Assembly (NCBI GenBank): GCA_024234635.1 | Contig: JACKNX010000007.1 | Location: 62,001-126,000, forward strand | DNA from: Pseudomonadales bacterium | GTDB taxonomy: Bacteria; Pseudomonadota; Gammaproteobacteria; Pseudomonadales; Azotimanducaceae | DNA: 64,000 nucleotides | Direction: 5' to 3' | In this document: positions 35,797 through 47,125 of the stretch, piece by piece | Position numbering within the stretch: position 1 is the stretch's first letter | Layout: each line of letters begins with the position of its first letter | The notes under the pieces: model-generated | Told to the model about the DNA's origin: nothing | Seen by the model: the letters and a program-made list of their open reading frames with translations, nothing else | Databases searched by the model: none | Translations under genes and position numbers: made by a program

Positions 35797-37689
35797 TTGG
35801 GCTTCCGGGAGGACGACCCTCGCCGCGGCACATGCCTTCGGTATGTGCTGACGCTGGCCATCTGCATGGTGTGTACATCCTGCTCCATGCTCCCACGTCA
35901 GCAGGCGAGTGAATCAGCATCGGCACGCAAGGCGGACATCGTCGATGTCGACGATACGCCGTCAGCTAGCTTAACTGCTACCCGTTCCGCGCCTCGAATC
36001 CATCCTGTGCTATCCATTCGACTGCCTATCACCGCTTCCGACAACACACCTGCCGACAACACGTCCGCCGACAACACGCCCGTACACGACGCTGCGGCAA
36101 GCCTCTGGCCAGATATGACAGAAGGCTTTGCACTCAATCACCATCTCGAGGACGTATCGGTACAACGCGCGCTTCTTGGCTACACGAGCCATGCGGACTG
36201 GTTGTTGAACAGCCAGGAAAAGCTGGCCCTTTATCTGCCCTACCTCGCGCAGGAGGTCCGCCAACGCCAGCTTCCCTCGGAACTGGCGTTGTTGCCCATC
36301 GTGGAAAGCATGCTGGATCCTCAGGCGAGATCGCCCCAGGGGGCGCTGGGTCTCTGGCAGTTCATGCCCGGCACTGCCAGCCGGCTGGGGCTTCACCGCG
36401 ACCATTGGCATGACGGTCGGCAGGACATCGTCGCCAGTACGCAGGCAGCACTGGACTACCTCGAGGAGCTCCACGGGCGCTTTGGTGACTGGCTGCTGGC
36501 AATCGCCGCTTACAACGCCGGTGAAGGCAAGGTTTCCCGACTGCTTGGCGCCCGCAAGGAAAACAATCGTGACGGCCGCGCATTCTTCCGTCTTCGCCTG
36601 CCCGCCGAAACACGACGCTACGTCCCCCGCGTACTGGCGCTGGCCGCAATCGTCAAGGATCCCGCAGCGTTTGCCATGCGCCTGCCGGCGATCAGCACAC
36701 AGGTTGCCTTTGACGTCGTACAGGCACCGGGTGCCGTCGATCTTGCCCTCGCCGCACGCGCCCTGAAGGTCGACGCGAACGAGTTGATGGCGCTGAATCC
36801 GGCGTTGAAACACCTGGCCACACCACCCGGAGATTCCCACCACCTGCTTGTGCCGACACGGGTTGCGGCGACCGCCGAAGCCACACTGGATGCCGCCTCC
36901 GCGAGCATAACGATACCCTCGCCTGGAACCTACAAGGTCAGAAAGGGCGATACGCTGCTCGGCATCGCCCACCGGTTCCGAACCACCGTGCCACTGCTTC
37001 GCTCCTACAATCGTCTGGGATCCGACAGGATAGTGGCTGGCAGTACCCTGACTGTGCCAGGCCGCATGACAGAATCGCCCCCTGTGGACGATGGACACCC
37101 GGCGTCCGCCCGCGTGGCAGCATACCGCGTTCGCCAGGGTGACACGCTGTCCGACCTGGCGGCACGGTTCGGCACCTCCGTGAACTGGCTCAAGACGACG
37201 AACAGTCTGAGGTCCGGTCGGATCCGTACCGGTGACGTGCTTGACGTGCCCTCGCCCGCCCGCCCTCAGCAGCAGGCGTCGTTGCGCAACGGTCTGACGC
37301 TTGCACAGGTGACAGCCACGACCGCCTACCGGATTCGCTCAGGCGATACACTTTCCGAAATCGCCGGGCGCCACCGGATCTCGGTTGCGGACCTGAAAAC
37401 CTTGAACGGCATACAGGGTGAAACAATCCGTGCCGGCCGCACGCTACGCGTTCCGGCGGGAACGGTGGCTGCAAGCACCACAGGGGCCGTCGCCGGTATT
37501 CCACCGGCACAGGTGGACCGCTATACCGTGCGGAGCGGTGACACGCTCTGGAGCATCGCCAGGCGCCACGCGGTATCCCGCCAGGAGCTTATGCGGGTGA
37601 ACAATCTGCGCGGCAATCATGTGTTGCGGGCTGGAACCACACTCCAGATACCCGCTCCGGCGTCCGCTCTGGACGTCGCTGGGGGCTGA
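35797..37689 (+). CDS. mltD: Membrane-bound lytic murein transglycosylase D with four LysM domains
   Basis: MltD cleaves peptidoglycan glycan strands to anhydro ends. The 630-residue protein has a lipoprotein-like signal (RYVLTLAICMVCTSC), a linker with a DNTPADNTSADNTP repeat, then the SLT domain. Catalytic E170 is in LPIVESMLDPQARSPQGALGLWQFMP, with NAGEGKV downstream. LysM domains begin near residues 379, 443, 511 and 576 (each a YxVRxGDTL variant). The start is TTG at 35797 with GAGGG five to six bases upstream; no in-frame ATG keeps the signal. E. coli MltD has two LysM domains, so four is long. Confidence 0.92.
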   Translation: MGFREDDPRRGTCLRYVLTLAICMVCTSCSMLPRQQASESASARKADIVDVDDTPSASLTATRSAPRIHPVLSIRLPITASDNTPADNTSADNTPVHDAAASLWPDMTEGFALNHHLEDVSVQRALLGYTSHADWLLNSQEKLALYLPYLAQEVRQRQLPSELALLPIVESMLDPQARSPQGALGLWQFMPGTASRLGLHRDHWHDGRQDIVASTQAALDYLEELHGRFGDWLLAIAAYNAGEGKVSRLLGARKENNRDGRAFFRLRLPAETRRYVPRVLALAAIVKDPAAFAMRLPAISTQVAFDVVQAPGAVDLALAARALKVDANELMALNPALKHLATPPGDSHHLLVPTRVAATAEATLDAASASITIPSPGTYKVRKGDTLLGIAHRFRTTVPLLRSYNRLGSDRIVAGSTLTVPGRMTESPPVDDGHPASARVAAYRVRQGDTLSDLAARFGTSVNWLKTTNSLRSGRIRTGDVLDVPSPARPQQQASLRNGLTLAQVTATTAYRIRSGDTLSEIAGRHRISVADLKTLNGIQGETIRAGRTLRVPAGTVAASTTGAVAGIPPAQVDRYTVRSGDTLWSIARRHAVSRQELMRVNNLRGNHVLRAGTTLQIPAPASALDVAGG

Positions 37690-38035
37690 GCGGAAAGATC
37701 CGCCACACACAAGGTGTACATCGCGCGCATCGCGCTACCGGGCCCGACACGAGGCGCAGGGCGTCGTGCAGTTCAAAACATCGCCAATGCCAAGTCAACC
37801 AGCGCCGACGAAGCGCCTCTGACGACGTGCCTTAACTGCGTCACTGGCCCGCGACCTATCCCCGGTCATGTGCCGAGGACGGCCAGGACACCGGAACCAG
37901 CGACAACTCGGTGCGTGCGGCTTCCGCGTACCAGGGGGCGCGTGCTGCCAGGGTCCCTGTGTGCGGACGTCCGCGCGCGACACACGGCTTCTCAGCACCG
38001 GCGGCGCGCACTACGCCCCTCATGAATCGTCCGGG
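37690..38035. other. Gap between convergent mltD and ppiD
   Basis: About 345 bases separate the two stop codons. Beyond a small hairpin GCGGA-aaga-TCCGC just after the mltD stop (37690-37703), I see no gene, tRNA or clear repeat. Open frames are short with no plausible start or product. Confidence 0.4.
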
Positions 38036-39940
38036 CTAACGATTGCTTCTGGTTACGCCAGAAGCCTTTTCGACGGACCGGTAGAGACCGGTAAATTCCA
38101 GTTCCGACAATCGCGAGCCTGCATAGCGCGTCAGCGCATCCGCCTCCTGGCTGACCAGCGACTCGAAATCGCCATCAACAACGCGCGTCATGGTCACCAG
38201 CGCCTGGCCATCCGGCAGCGTCGCCCGCGACACAGCCCGTTGGCGCCTGTCAGGGTCGTAAGGCAGCGCAAAAGCCTCTTCGAGAACACCGGTGGGAACG
38301 CCTTGCTGGGAGCGCGTGGCCAGCGGCACCCGCACCCACTCGAGGTCCAGCTCGTGCGCCACGGAGCTGGCACTGGCACCAGCCTTCAGCTTCTCCAGTG
38401 CGTCATTGGCAGCCACTTCAATGGCATCGGCGGCTTTGTCATGCACCAGCTGCGCACGAATATCCTCCCGCACATCCTCCAGCGGGCGATCAACCGATGG
38501 GTGGTGCGCGCTTATCCGCAGCACCACGGACTTGTCTTCCTCGTATTCAACCACCGCACTGTTCAGCCCCTGATTCACGACATCGTCGCCAAACGCCGCG
38601 TCGCGCAGCTTGGCATTGGCAAAAATGCCCTCGCCTGCTTGTCGGGTAACTCCGTCAACGTGCTGAATCGACACCCCAAACAGATCGGCGAGCGGTTGCA
38701 GACTGGTGTTCTGCTCAAACGCCAGTTTGTCCATTTCCCGCGTCTTCTCGACAAACAGTTCACGCGCCTTGTCCAGACGCACTTGCCGTTCCAGATCCTC
38801 CCGCCGCGCGTCCAGCGTCGGGATCTCTGGTTTGCTGATCGCAGTCAGATGAATGAGGTGATAGCCGAACTGCGACTTGACAGGCGCCGACAGTTCCCCT
38901 TCCTGCATCGCAAAGAGCGCCTGCTCGAATGCCGGATCGTATACGCCACGCCCTGCAGGCCCGAGTTCGCCGCCCGATGGCGCTGAACCTGGATCTTCAG
39001 ATGTCTCCCTGGCAACCGCGGCGAAGTCTTCCCCCGCTTCGATGCGCGCGCGCAGTGCCGTCATAGCGGTCAGCGTCGCGGCGTCGTCACGTTCCGGAGT
39101 AACTCGCAACAGGATATGGGAGGCCGTCCGCTGCTCACTCTCCGCCAACACTTTCAGCTCGCCTTCGTAGGCCGCTTCGACATCCGCCTCGCTCACCGCC
39201 AACGCCGGATCGTCAGCGAAGTTCTGCGGCGTCACTTCCACATAATCAACATCAACTTTTTCGTCGGTCCGATACTGCGCCCGGTTCTCGTCATAGTGCG
39301 TGACAATCTCATCCTCCGTGACCGCCATACGCGGCCCGAACGCCGCCTGCGTCAGCGGCAGGTAAGCAAGATCACGCTTCTGCTGCAGCAAAGCGGCAAA
39401 CTGACGAACCTGCCAGCGGGGAACGGCGCTGCTTGCCGTCACCGCATCCTGCATCTGGGAAAACGCCATATCCAGGGAGGCTTCCCGGGCAAACGATTTC
39501 GGTGTGTAACCGTACTGGGCCAGGAGGCGGACGTAGAGATCCTGATCGAACTTGCCATTGGTCTGGAAACTGGGATTCTCCACCAGCATGCGATCCACCT
39601 GCTGCCTCGGTGTCACCACACCCAGTTCATCCGCCGTCTCGGTCAGCACCGCTCGCTGGATCAGCTGATCCAGCACCTGGCTGCGCAACAGTTGCGGATC
39701 GATAGCCGCGGGGTCTGCATTCTCCCCCATCTGCGCCAGCAGGCGGGCACGGGCCCGCTCCGACTCCATCGCCAGATGGCTCTCCGTGATCTCTATGCCA
39801 CCAACGCTGGCAACCTCTGGATCCGGATCGAGAAACAGGTTGAAGGCACCAAAGCCGAATACCGCGAGAACAAAGATGATGGCTCCAACCAGGATCTTGA
39901 ATCCCAGTGACTGCGTGTTTTCACGCATCTTCTGCAGCAT
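38036..39940 (-). CDS. ppiD: Periplasmic chaperone/peptidyl-prolyl isomerase PpiD
   Basis: PpiD is an inner-membrane-anchored chaperone at the Sec translocon exit. The 634 residues show one N-terminal membrane helix (LGFKILVGAIIFVLAVFGFGAF), a SurA-like N-terminal chaperone domain, a parvulin domain (RTASHILLRVTPE, GGELGPAGRGVYDPAFEQALFAM, SQFGYHLIHLT) and a second parvulin-like remnant near the C-terminus. The length matches the 623 of E. coli. It follows hupB in the conserved clpP-clpX-lon-hupB-ppiD order. Confidence 0.95.
   Translation of the reverse strand: MLQKMRENTQSLGFKILVGAIIFVLAVFGFGAFNLFLDPDPEVASVGGIEITESHLAMESERARARLLAQMGENADPAAIDPQLLRSQVLDQLIQRAVLTETADELGVVTPRQQVDRMLVENPSFQTNGKFDQDLYVRLLAQYGYTPKSFAREASLDMAFSQMQDAVTASSAVPRWQVRQFAALLQQKRDLAYLPLTQAAFGPRMAVTEDEIVTHYDENRAQYRTDEKVDVDYVEVTPQNFADDPALAVSEADVEAAYEGELKVLAESEQRTASHILLRVTPERDDAATLTAMTALRARIEAGEDFAAVARETSEDPGSAPSGGELGPAGRGVYDPAFEQALFAMQEGELSAPVKSQFGYHLIHLTAISKPEIPTLDARREDLERQVRLDKARELFVEKTREMDKLAFEQNTSLQPLADLFGVSIQHVDGVTRQAGEGIFANAKLRDAAFGDDVVNQGLNSAVVEYEEDKSVVLRISAHHPSVDRPLEDVREDIRAQLVHDKAADAIEVAANDALEKLKAGASASSVAHELDLEWVRVPLATRSQQGVPTGVLEEAFALPYDPDRRQRAVSRATLPDGQALVTMTRVVDGDFESLVSQEADALTRYAGSRLSELEFTGLYRSVEKASGVTRSNR
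38045..38070 (+). terminator. Possible terminator for mltD transcripts inside the ppiD 3' end
   Basis: GCTTCTGG (38045-38052), loop TTACG and CCAGAAGC (38058-38065) are followed by CTTTT on the plus strand. It lies within the last codons of ppiD, so it is shared coding and hairpin sequence. It could stop rightward transcripts arriving from mltD. Confidence 0.4.
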
Positions 39941-40016
39941 GGCGCGTTTCCGGTTGACTCGGCGTTGGCAGTGACGGGCTGGACAACCTGCTTCAGCAAG
40001 GCTGCCCTGGTACGTA

Positions 40017-40289
40017 TCAGTTCAATGCGTCTTTCAGTGCCTTTCCAGGCTTGAAGGCGGGAACCCGGGCGGCGGCAATTTCGATGACTTCACGCGTCTG
40101 CGGATTACGCCCGGTACGTGCCGCGCGTTCGCGGACGACAAACGACCCGAAGCCGACCAGAACCACCGGATCGGACTGGCGGAGTGACTCAGTGATGGCA
40201 TCAAGGGTGGCATCCAGCGCACGCGCGGCGGAAGCCTTGGAGATATCAGCGGCGTCGGCAATACGATCGATAAGTTCGGACTTGTTCAC
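40017..40289 (-). CDS. hupB: DNA-binding protein HU, beta type
   Basis: HU is a small histone-like protein that bends and compacts DNA. The 90-residue product is full length, with the dimerisation helices (NKSELIDRIADAADISKASA) and the DNA-binding arm (GFGSFVVRERAARTGRNPQTREVIEIAA). The start is GTG at 40287-40289 with AGGAAA about ten bases upstream. Its place between lon and ppiD is the conserved position of hupB. The 280 bases between it and lon hold nothing I can identify. Confidence 0.97.
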   Translation of the reverse strand: MNKSELIDRIADAADISKASAARALDATLDAITESLRQSDPVVLVGFGSFVVRERAARTGRNPQTREVIEIAAARVPAFKPGKALKDALN

Positions 40290-40569
40290 TCTGTTGATTT
40301 CCTATGGTCTGGTGCGGACGAGGCGCGGCCCCGCAAAACGAGGGCGCCCTTATACCAACCTGCCTGCGGGGAGGCAAGGTAAACCCCCGTAAAATGCACG
40401 GTCACGGCAGATGGAGCGGCGGCAACAACCGTCCTGCCGTACAACCGGGGAAACATGAAATCGCGGGATGATTCGCAGAAAGTTGCGAGTCGGAAATGAA
40501 CCCGGCGAAGTGGGACTGCACAGGGCGGACCCGCAACCGCCGGATTCGTACCGGAATCACATAGGCTGG

Positions 40570-42990
40570 TCAGTGCGGATTGAGGTTCCCACGCGCTGCA
40601 TCACCACCGGCCACTTGCTCTTTGGGCGTTTCGCCCGGCACGGCAACGTCTTCCGGCAACGGCTGCGGACGACGTTCCAGCGCCAGGTCCAGCACCTGGT
40701 CCATCCATTGCACGGGCACAATTTCCAGCGGCCCGGTGATGGTTTCCGGGATTTCCTTCAGGTCCCGTTCGTTTTCTGCAGGGATGATCACCTTCTTGAT
40801 CCCCGCCCGACGCGCGGCCAGCAGCTTTTCCTTCAGTCCACCAATGGGGAGCACCTGGCCCCGCAGCGTGATCTCGCCTGTCATCGCAACATCCGCGCGC
40901 ACGGGGATGCCCGTGATCACGGATACCAGGGCGGTACACATGCCGATACCGGCACTTGGCCCGTCCTTTGGCGTGGCGCCTTCGGGTACGTGAATGTGCA
41001 GGTCGTTCTTCTCATGGAAATCCCCGGGAATTCCCAGCACCCGGGAGCGGCTGCGCACAAACGTAATGGCCGCCTGGATGGATTCCTGCATGACGTCGCC
41101 AAGCGAACCGGTCTTGGTGATGCGTCCCTTGCCGGGAACTGCCACGGCCTCAAGTGACAACAGCTCACCACCAACCTGCGTCCACGCCAGGCCAGTGACG
41201 ATGCCAACCTGGTTCTCCTTCTCGGCAAGACCGTAGTTGAACTTGCGTACGCCGCTCAGGTCTTCGATCAGGTCTGGCGTCACAACCAATGGCTGATGAC
41301 CCGTGTCCGGCGTCATCAGCGCCTGCCGCTTCACCACCTTGCGAGCGATCTTGGCAATCTCCCTTTCCAGCCCGCGTACACCCGCCTCGCGCGTGTAGTA
41401 ACGGATGAGATGGATGATGGACTCATGCGAGAGTTGCAGTTCCTTGGCGCCCAGCCCATTCAACCGCTGTTGTTTCGGCAACAGGTATTTATCGGCGATG
41501 TGCAGTTTCTCGTCTTCCGTGTAACCGGGAAGCCGAATGACCTCCATGCGATCCAGCAACGGGCCGGGAATGTTCATGGAGTTTGACGTACAGATGAAAA
41601 AGACATCCGACAGATCGTAGTCCACCTCGAGATAGTGATCGTTGAACGTGCTGTTCTGTTCGGGGTCCAGCACCTCCAGCAGCGCGCTGGCTGGATCACC
41701 GCGCACGTCCATGCCCATCTTGTCGATCTCGTCCAGCAGGAACAGCGGGTTGCTGACGCCACACTTGGCGAGTTTCTGCAGAATTTTTCCTGGCATGGAG
41801 CCGATATAGGTGCGGCGATGTCCACGGATTTCCGCTTCGTCGCGAACACCGCCCAGCGCCATGCGTACAAATTTGCGATTGGTCGCACGCGCGATGCTTT
41901 CGCCCAGTGAAGTCTTGCCGACACCGGGTGGGCCAACGAGACACAGCACGGGGCCGCGCATCTGTTTGACCCGCGTCTGCACCGCCAGGTACTCGGTGAT
42001 CCGATCCTTTACTTCTTCAAGACCGTAGTGATCTTCGTCCAGTATGCGCTGGGCATGGGCCAGATCCTTGCGAACCCGGCTCTTCTTCTTCCAGGGCACC
42101 GACGTGATCCAGTCCACGTAGCTGCGTACGACCGTGGCCTCGGCAGACATCGGCGGCATGAGCTTGAGCTTGTTCAATTCCGCCTGGGCCTTCGTGCGGG
42201 CCTCCTCAGGCATGCCGGCCTCATCGATCTTGCGTGCCATCTCGTCGAGTTCGTTTGGCGCTTCCTGCAGATCGCCCAGTTCCTTCTGGATGGCCTTCAT
42301 CTGCTCGTTGAGATAGTACTCGCGCTGGCTCTTTTCCATCTGCTGCTTGACGCGGCCACGAATCCGCTTGTCAAGCTGCGTGACATCTATTTCCGATTGC
42401 ATGAAGCCAAGAAGAATATCGAGCCGCGCATCCAGCGCCACGGCTTCGAGAACCTGCTGTTTCTCCTCGAGCTTCAGATTCATCTGCGCCGCGATGGTGT
42501 CGATGAGGCGGGCCGGGTCGTCGATGCCCGACAGACTCGTCAGGACTTCCTGCGGAATTTTCTTGCTGGTTTCGATGTACTGCTCGAATTGCATCATGAT
42601 CGAACGCACAAGCTTCTCGGCTTCCGCCGCATCGACCACCGGCTCATCGGCACTTTCCACTTCGCCGGTAACGTAGGGGCCCGTGAAGCCAAACCTGATG
42701 ACCCGGGCACGGGTGCCACCTTCGACGAGTACCTTGACGGTCCCGTCCGGCAACTTGAGGAGTTGCAGAACCGTTGCCAGCGTACCCGTGTCGAACAGAT
42801 CGTCCGCGGCCGTTGCATCGCTGTCAGGCCGCCTTTTGGCAACGAGGAGAATCTGTTTGTCGTCGCCCATGGCGGCATCGAGCGCCTTGATTGACGACGC
42901 GGTACCCACGAACAGGGGGTGCACGCCATGCGGGTAGATGACCATGTCACGCAACGGCAGAACAGGCAGCACAAGCGGATTTCGGTTCAA
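40570..42990 (-). CDS. lon: ATP-dependent protease Lon
   Basis: Lon degrades misfolded and selected regulatory proteins in the cytosol. The 806-residue protein has the N-terminal substrate domain (LPVLPLRDMVIYPHGVHPLFVG), an AAA+ module with Walker A GPPGVGKTSLG and Walker B LFLLDEIDKMG, and the Ser-Lys protease domain (PKDGPSAGIGM with the nucleophile serine). The start is TTG at 42988-42990 with a strong GAGGAG five to six bases upstream. In the upstream gap TAGAAT could serve as a -10; no clear sigma-32 promoter was found. Confidence 0.97.
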   Translation of the reverse strand: MNRNPLVLPVLPLRDMVIYPHGVHPLFVGTASSIKALDAAMGDDKQILLVAKRRPDSDATAADDLFDTGTLATVLQLLKLPDGTVKVLVEGGTRARVIRFGFTGPYVTGEVESADEPVVDAAEAEKLVRSIMMQFEQYIETSKKIPQEVLTSLSGIDDPARLIDTIAAQMNLKLEEKQQVLEAVALDARLDILLGFMQSEIDVTQLDKRIRGRVKQQMEKSQREYYLNEQMKAIQKELGDLQEAPNELDEMARKIDEAGMPEEARTKAQAELNKLKLMPPMSAEATVVRSYVDWITSVPWKKKSRVRKDLAHAQRILDEDHYGLEEVKDRITEYLAVQTRVKQMRGPVLCLVGPPGVGKTSLGESIARATNRKFVRMALGGVRDEAEIRGHRRTYIGSMPGKILQKLAKCGVSNPLFLLDEIDKMGMDVRGDPASALLEVLDPEQNSTFNDHYLEVDYDLSDVFFICTSNSMNIPGPLLDRMEVIRLPGYTEDEKLHIADKYLLPKQQRLNGLGAKELQLSHESIIHLIRYYTREAGVRGLEREIAKIARKVVKRQALMTPDTGHQPLVVTPDLIEDLSGVRKFNYGLAEKENQVGIVTGLAWTQVGGELLSLEAVAVPGKGRITKTGSLGDVMQESIQAAITFVRSRSRVLGIPGDFHEKNDLHIHVPEGATPKDGPSAGIGMCTALVSVITGIPVRADVAMTGEITLRGQVLPIGGLKEKLLAARRAGIKKVIIPAENERDLKEIPETITGPLEIVPVQWMDQVLDLALERRPQPLPEDVAVPGETPKEQVAGGDAARGNLNPH

Positions 42991-43151
42991 TTCTGCTCCT
43001 CGATCCTGGAGGTTATGGACGGCATCAGCAGAATTCTAGGTCAGGCGTTCGCGGCCTGACAGTCCACTGGACGCGAGTAGAGACATATGCCTCGGGCACG
43101 GCGCAGCAAATGTGCGCCCTGCCACGATTTCTTCAAGCGGGCGCGGCTGAA

Positions 43152-44435
<1,284 letters not shown>

Positions 44436-44624
44436 GGGTCAAGGCCTCGATCAGTTCTCTCGCTATCAAATTCGTCGAGCTTCGTAACCATGCGGCGGAA
44501 TCGACATCAATGCAAGTGCGGACTTGTAACTCGAATCCGGGAAGATTCCCGGAATGCGCAGGAGCACACCGCAAATCCGGAGCCAGGTCGCAGTCCGCAG
44601 CGTGGTTGGCTGCCATCAACCGAC

Positions 44625-45272
44625 TCAGTCCTTGCCGGCCTCGCGGCCGCGTGGCTGCTGGATGGTGTCGATGAGCCCATAACCGAGGGCATCCTCCGCG
44701 GACATCCAGAAGTCACGGTCCGTGTCCTTGGCGATTCGCTCGGCGCTCTGTCCGGTATGTTCGGAGAGAATCCGGTTGAGACGTTCACGCATGAGCAGAA
44801 TTTCCTGCGCATGGATCTCGATGTCCCGCGACACGCCGCGCGCCCCACCGATTGCCGGTTGGTGCAGCATCATTCGCGAGTTGGGCAGCGCATACCGCTT
44901 GCCGGGCGTACCTGCCGCAAGCAGGAACGCGCCCATGCTGGCAGCCTGGCCGATACACAACGTGCTGACATCGGGACGGATGAACTGCATCGTGTCGTAG
45001 ATCGACAGACCTGCGGTGACCGAGCCACCCGGCGAATTGATGTACAGGTTGATGTCCTTGTCCGGGTTCTCCGACTCGCACAGAAGGAGCTGCGCCACAA
45101 CGAGATTGGCGATGTGATCGTCGATGGGGCCGACCACAAAGATGATGCGCTCCTTGAGCAGGCGAGAATAAATGTCATATGCCCTCTCGCCCCGTGCGGT
45201 CTGCTCGACCACCATCGGGATGAGCCCCAGGCTGCGCTGCTCGTAATCCGTTTCGCCCGTCCGTTCAATCAT
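44625..45272 (-). CDS. clpP: Clp protease proteolytic subunit ClpP
   Basis: ClpP forms the serine-protease chamber used with ClpX. The 215-residue product carries the nucleophile S112 in GQAASMGA, H137 in LHQPAIGG, and the aspartate within DTDRDFWM, plus INSPGGSVTAGL. I chose the ATG at 45270-45272: GGAGAG lies about eight bases upstream and the length then fits the family. An in-frame ATG at 45323 would add 17 residues without a ribosome site. tig is 112 bases upstream on the same strand. Confidence 0.96.
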   Translation of the reverse strand: MIERTGETDYEQRSLGLIPMVVEQTARGERAYDIYSRLLKERIIFVVGPIDDHIANLVVAQLLLCESENPDKDINLYINSPGGSVTAGLSIYDTMQFIRPDVSTLCIGQAASMGAFLLAAGTPGKRYALPNSRMMLHQPAIGGARGVSRDIEIHAQEILLMRERLNRILSEHTGQSAERIAKDTDRDFWMSAEDALGYGLIDTIQQPRGREAGKD

Positions 45273-45384
45273 TGACGTTCTCTCCAGTAAATGGTCGTAA
45301 CCCATTGAAAAATCGGATTTCACCGCCTTTCAGGCTGCCGACTCCCGAGGCACTGCGCACAGCATAGCAGCGTGCGGTTGTCTG

Positions 45385-46764
45385 CTAGTGGTTGCAGTTC
45401 TCGTCATGTACGTGTTCGTGCTCGTGATCGTGCGTTTCGTCACCGCCTGACTGGGGTACCAGCTTGTCCGCCATGACATCGTCGTAGGATCCGGTGACCT
45501 GTTCGACCGCCGCCTGCCCGAGCACCAGGTCGATCGCCAGGTCTTCCACCAGCGCCATCTCCACCTGTCTCAGTTCCTCCGGCTGGCTGCGATAGTAACG
45601 GACGAAGGCATCCGGGTCCTCATACCCCGCGGCCATTTCCATGAGACGGGCATCCAGCTTTTCCTGGTCGGCTTTGAGGTCATTGACTTCGATGATGGCA
45701 TTCATGATCAAGCCCAGCTTCACGCGCTCACCAGCTTCCTTCTCGAAAGGCGCATCAGGCAGGTTCATGGCGCCCTGAGCGGCGGCACCGTAGGCGCGCA
45801 TCTGGCCCATCAGCCGGTCCTTGAGATTGTGGATCTCGCGATGGACCAGCGCGTGTGGCAGCTGCACGTCGTGCAGGCGTGCCAGTTCGTCGAGCACCTG
45901 CTTTTTCATCACGTTGCGCAGCTTGGCATCGAGTTCGCGCTGCATGCTCGTGCGTACTTCCTTGCGCAGCCCTTCCACGCCGCCCTCATCGACGCCAAAC
46001 GCCTTGACGAACTCGTCGTCCATCTCCGGCAGGCGCGACTCCGCCACCGACTTCACCGTCACCGTGAACTGCACGGTCTTGCCAGCAAGGTTCTCGGCCC
46101 GGTAGTCCTCGGGGAAGGTTGCATCAAAGGTTTTCGTCTCGCCGGTGGTCAGGCCGCGCACGCCAGCGTCGAACGCCTCAATCATCTGCCCACGACCCAG
46201 CTCGAAGGCGACGTCCTCGCCCTTGCCACCCTCGAAAACCTCGCCGTCCAGCCGGCCTTCGAAGTCCACGGTTACCTTGTCGCCGTCAGCCGCCGCGCGC
46301 TCGACCGGCTCGAATGTCTTTCGCTGTTCACGCAACCGCTGGATCATCGCATCAAGATCCGACTCGGCAATCTCCGTTACAGGCTGCTTCACCGATACCT
46401 GACTGAAGTCACCCAGGCTGACATTCGGCATGACCTCGAAGGTCGCCGTGAATTCGAAGTCGATACCCGGATCCATCTTCACGACGTCCAGCTTCGGCTG
46501 CCCGGCGGGGAACAGCGATTCCTGCTCCACGGCCGAATAGAACGAAGCCTGCATCAACTCACCGGCAACCTCCACGCGCACGCCCTGACCGAAACGCCGT
46601 CGGACTTCCTTCATGGGAACCTTGCCAGGACGAAATCCAGGCAGCCGCACCTGGCCGCGCGCCTCGACCAGCTTTTCGCTGATTTTTGCCTCGAACTCCT
46701 CGGACGGAACCGTGATGGTGAGCCGCCGTTCGAGGCCGGTGGTGGTTTCAATGGATATGTGCAT
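45385..46764 (-). CDS. tig: Trigger factor, ribosome-associated chaperone
   Basis: Trigger factor meets nascent chains at the ribosome exit. The 459-residue protein has the N-terminal ribosome-binding domain with the FRPGKVP signature, the FKBP-type isomerase domain (DGDKVTVDFEGRLDGEVFEGGKGEDVAFELG) and a helical C-terminal domain. It is about 27 residues longer than E. coli's because of a histidine-rich tail (THDHEHEHVHDENCNH) with seven His and one Cys. It starts the leftward tig-clpP-clpX-lon-hupB-ppiD series, downstream of three tRNA genes. Confidence 0.96.
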   Translation of the reverse strand: MHISIETTTGLERRLTITVPSEEFEAKISEKLVEARGQVRLPGFRPGKVPMKEVRRRFGQGVRVEVAGELMQASFYSAVEQESLFPAGQPKLDVVKMDPGIDFEFTATFEVMPNVSLGDFSQVSVKQPVTEIAESDLDAMIQRLREQRKTFEPVERAAADGDKVTVDFEGRLDGEVFEGGKGEDVAFELGRGQMIEAFDAGVRGLTTGETKTFDATFPEDYRAENLAGKTVQFTVTVKSVAESRLPEMDDEFVKAFGVDEGGVEGLRKEVRTSMQRELDAKLRNVMKKQVLDELARLHDVQLPHALVHREIHNLKDRLMGQMRAYGAAAQGAMNLPDAPFEKEAGERVKLGLIMNAIIEVNDLKADQEKLDARLMEMAAGYEDPDAFVRYYRSQPEELRQVEMALVEDLAIDLVLGQAAVEQVTGSYDDVMADKLVPQSGGDETHDHEHEHVHDENCNH

Positions 46765-46895
46765 CCGCTATTCGCCTATTCTGCTCGTCTTGTGTTTGCC
46801 GCTTCCGCGTTCCCGCCTGCCCGCGAACTGACCCTGCGTCCGATGCCGTGTCGCGACCTTCGCGGCCGCGACACGGGTGATGCGAACGGGTGAAC

Positions 46896-46972
46896 TGGGG
46901 TGGACGATGGGGCTCGAACCCACGACCGCCGGGATCACAACCCGGAGCTCTACCAGCTGAGCTACGTCCACC
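46896..46972 (-). tRNA. tRNA-His (anticodon GTG)
   Basis: The minus strand folds as a cloverleaf with anticodon loop TTGTGAT. The acceptor stem includes the encoded extra 5' G at 46972 (G-1) opposite C73, the mark of tRNA-His. The CCA end is encoded (46896-46898). It is the third of three tRNA genes read towards tig. Confidence 0.95.
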
Positions 46973-47125
46973 ATTGTCTGGTCTGCGACCGGAAAAGTGC
47001 GATGGTTGCATCGCCTCGTCTCGGGAGGCACCACGCTCCGGTGCTACCCGGCGAGCGGCGCGCGATTATACGCAACGTGCGGTCGCACTGAAAACCACGC
47101 CGGCGCCAGGACTGCGCCGCCGCAA

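Noticed and set aside
46765..46895. A tRNA-Leu gene, sometimes present between tRNA-His and tig in relatives
   Set aside because: No cloverleaf, variable arm or T-loop is visible in this gap, so the cluster here is Pro-Arg-His only.
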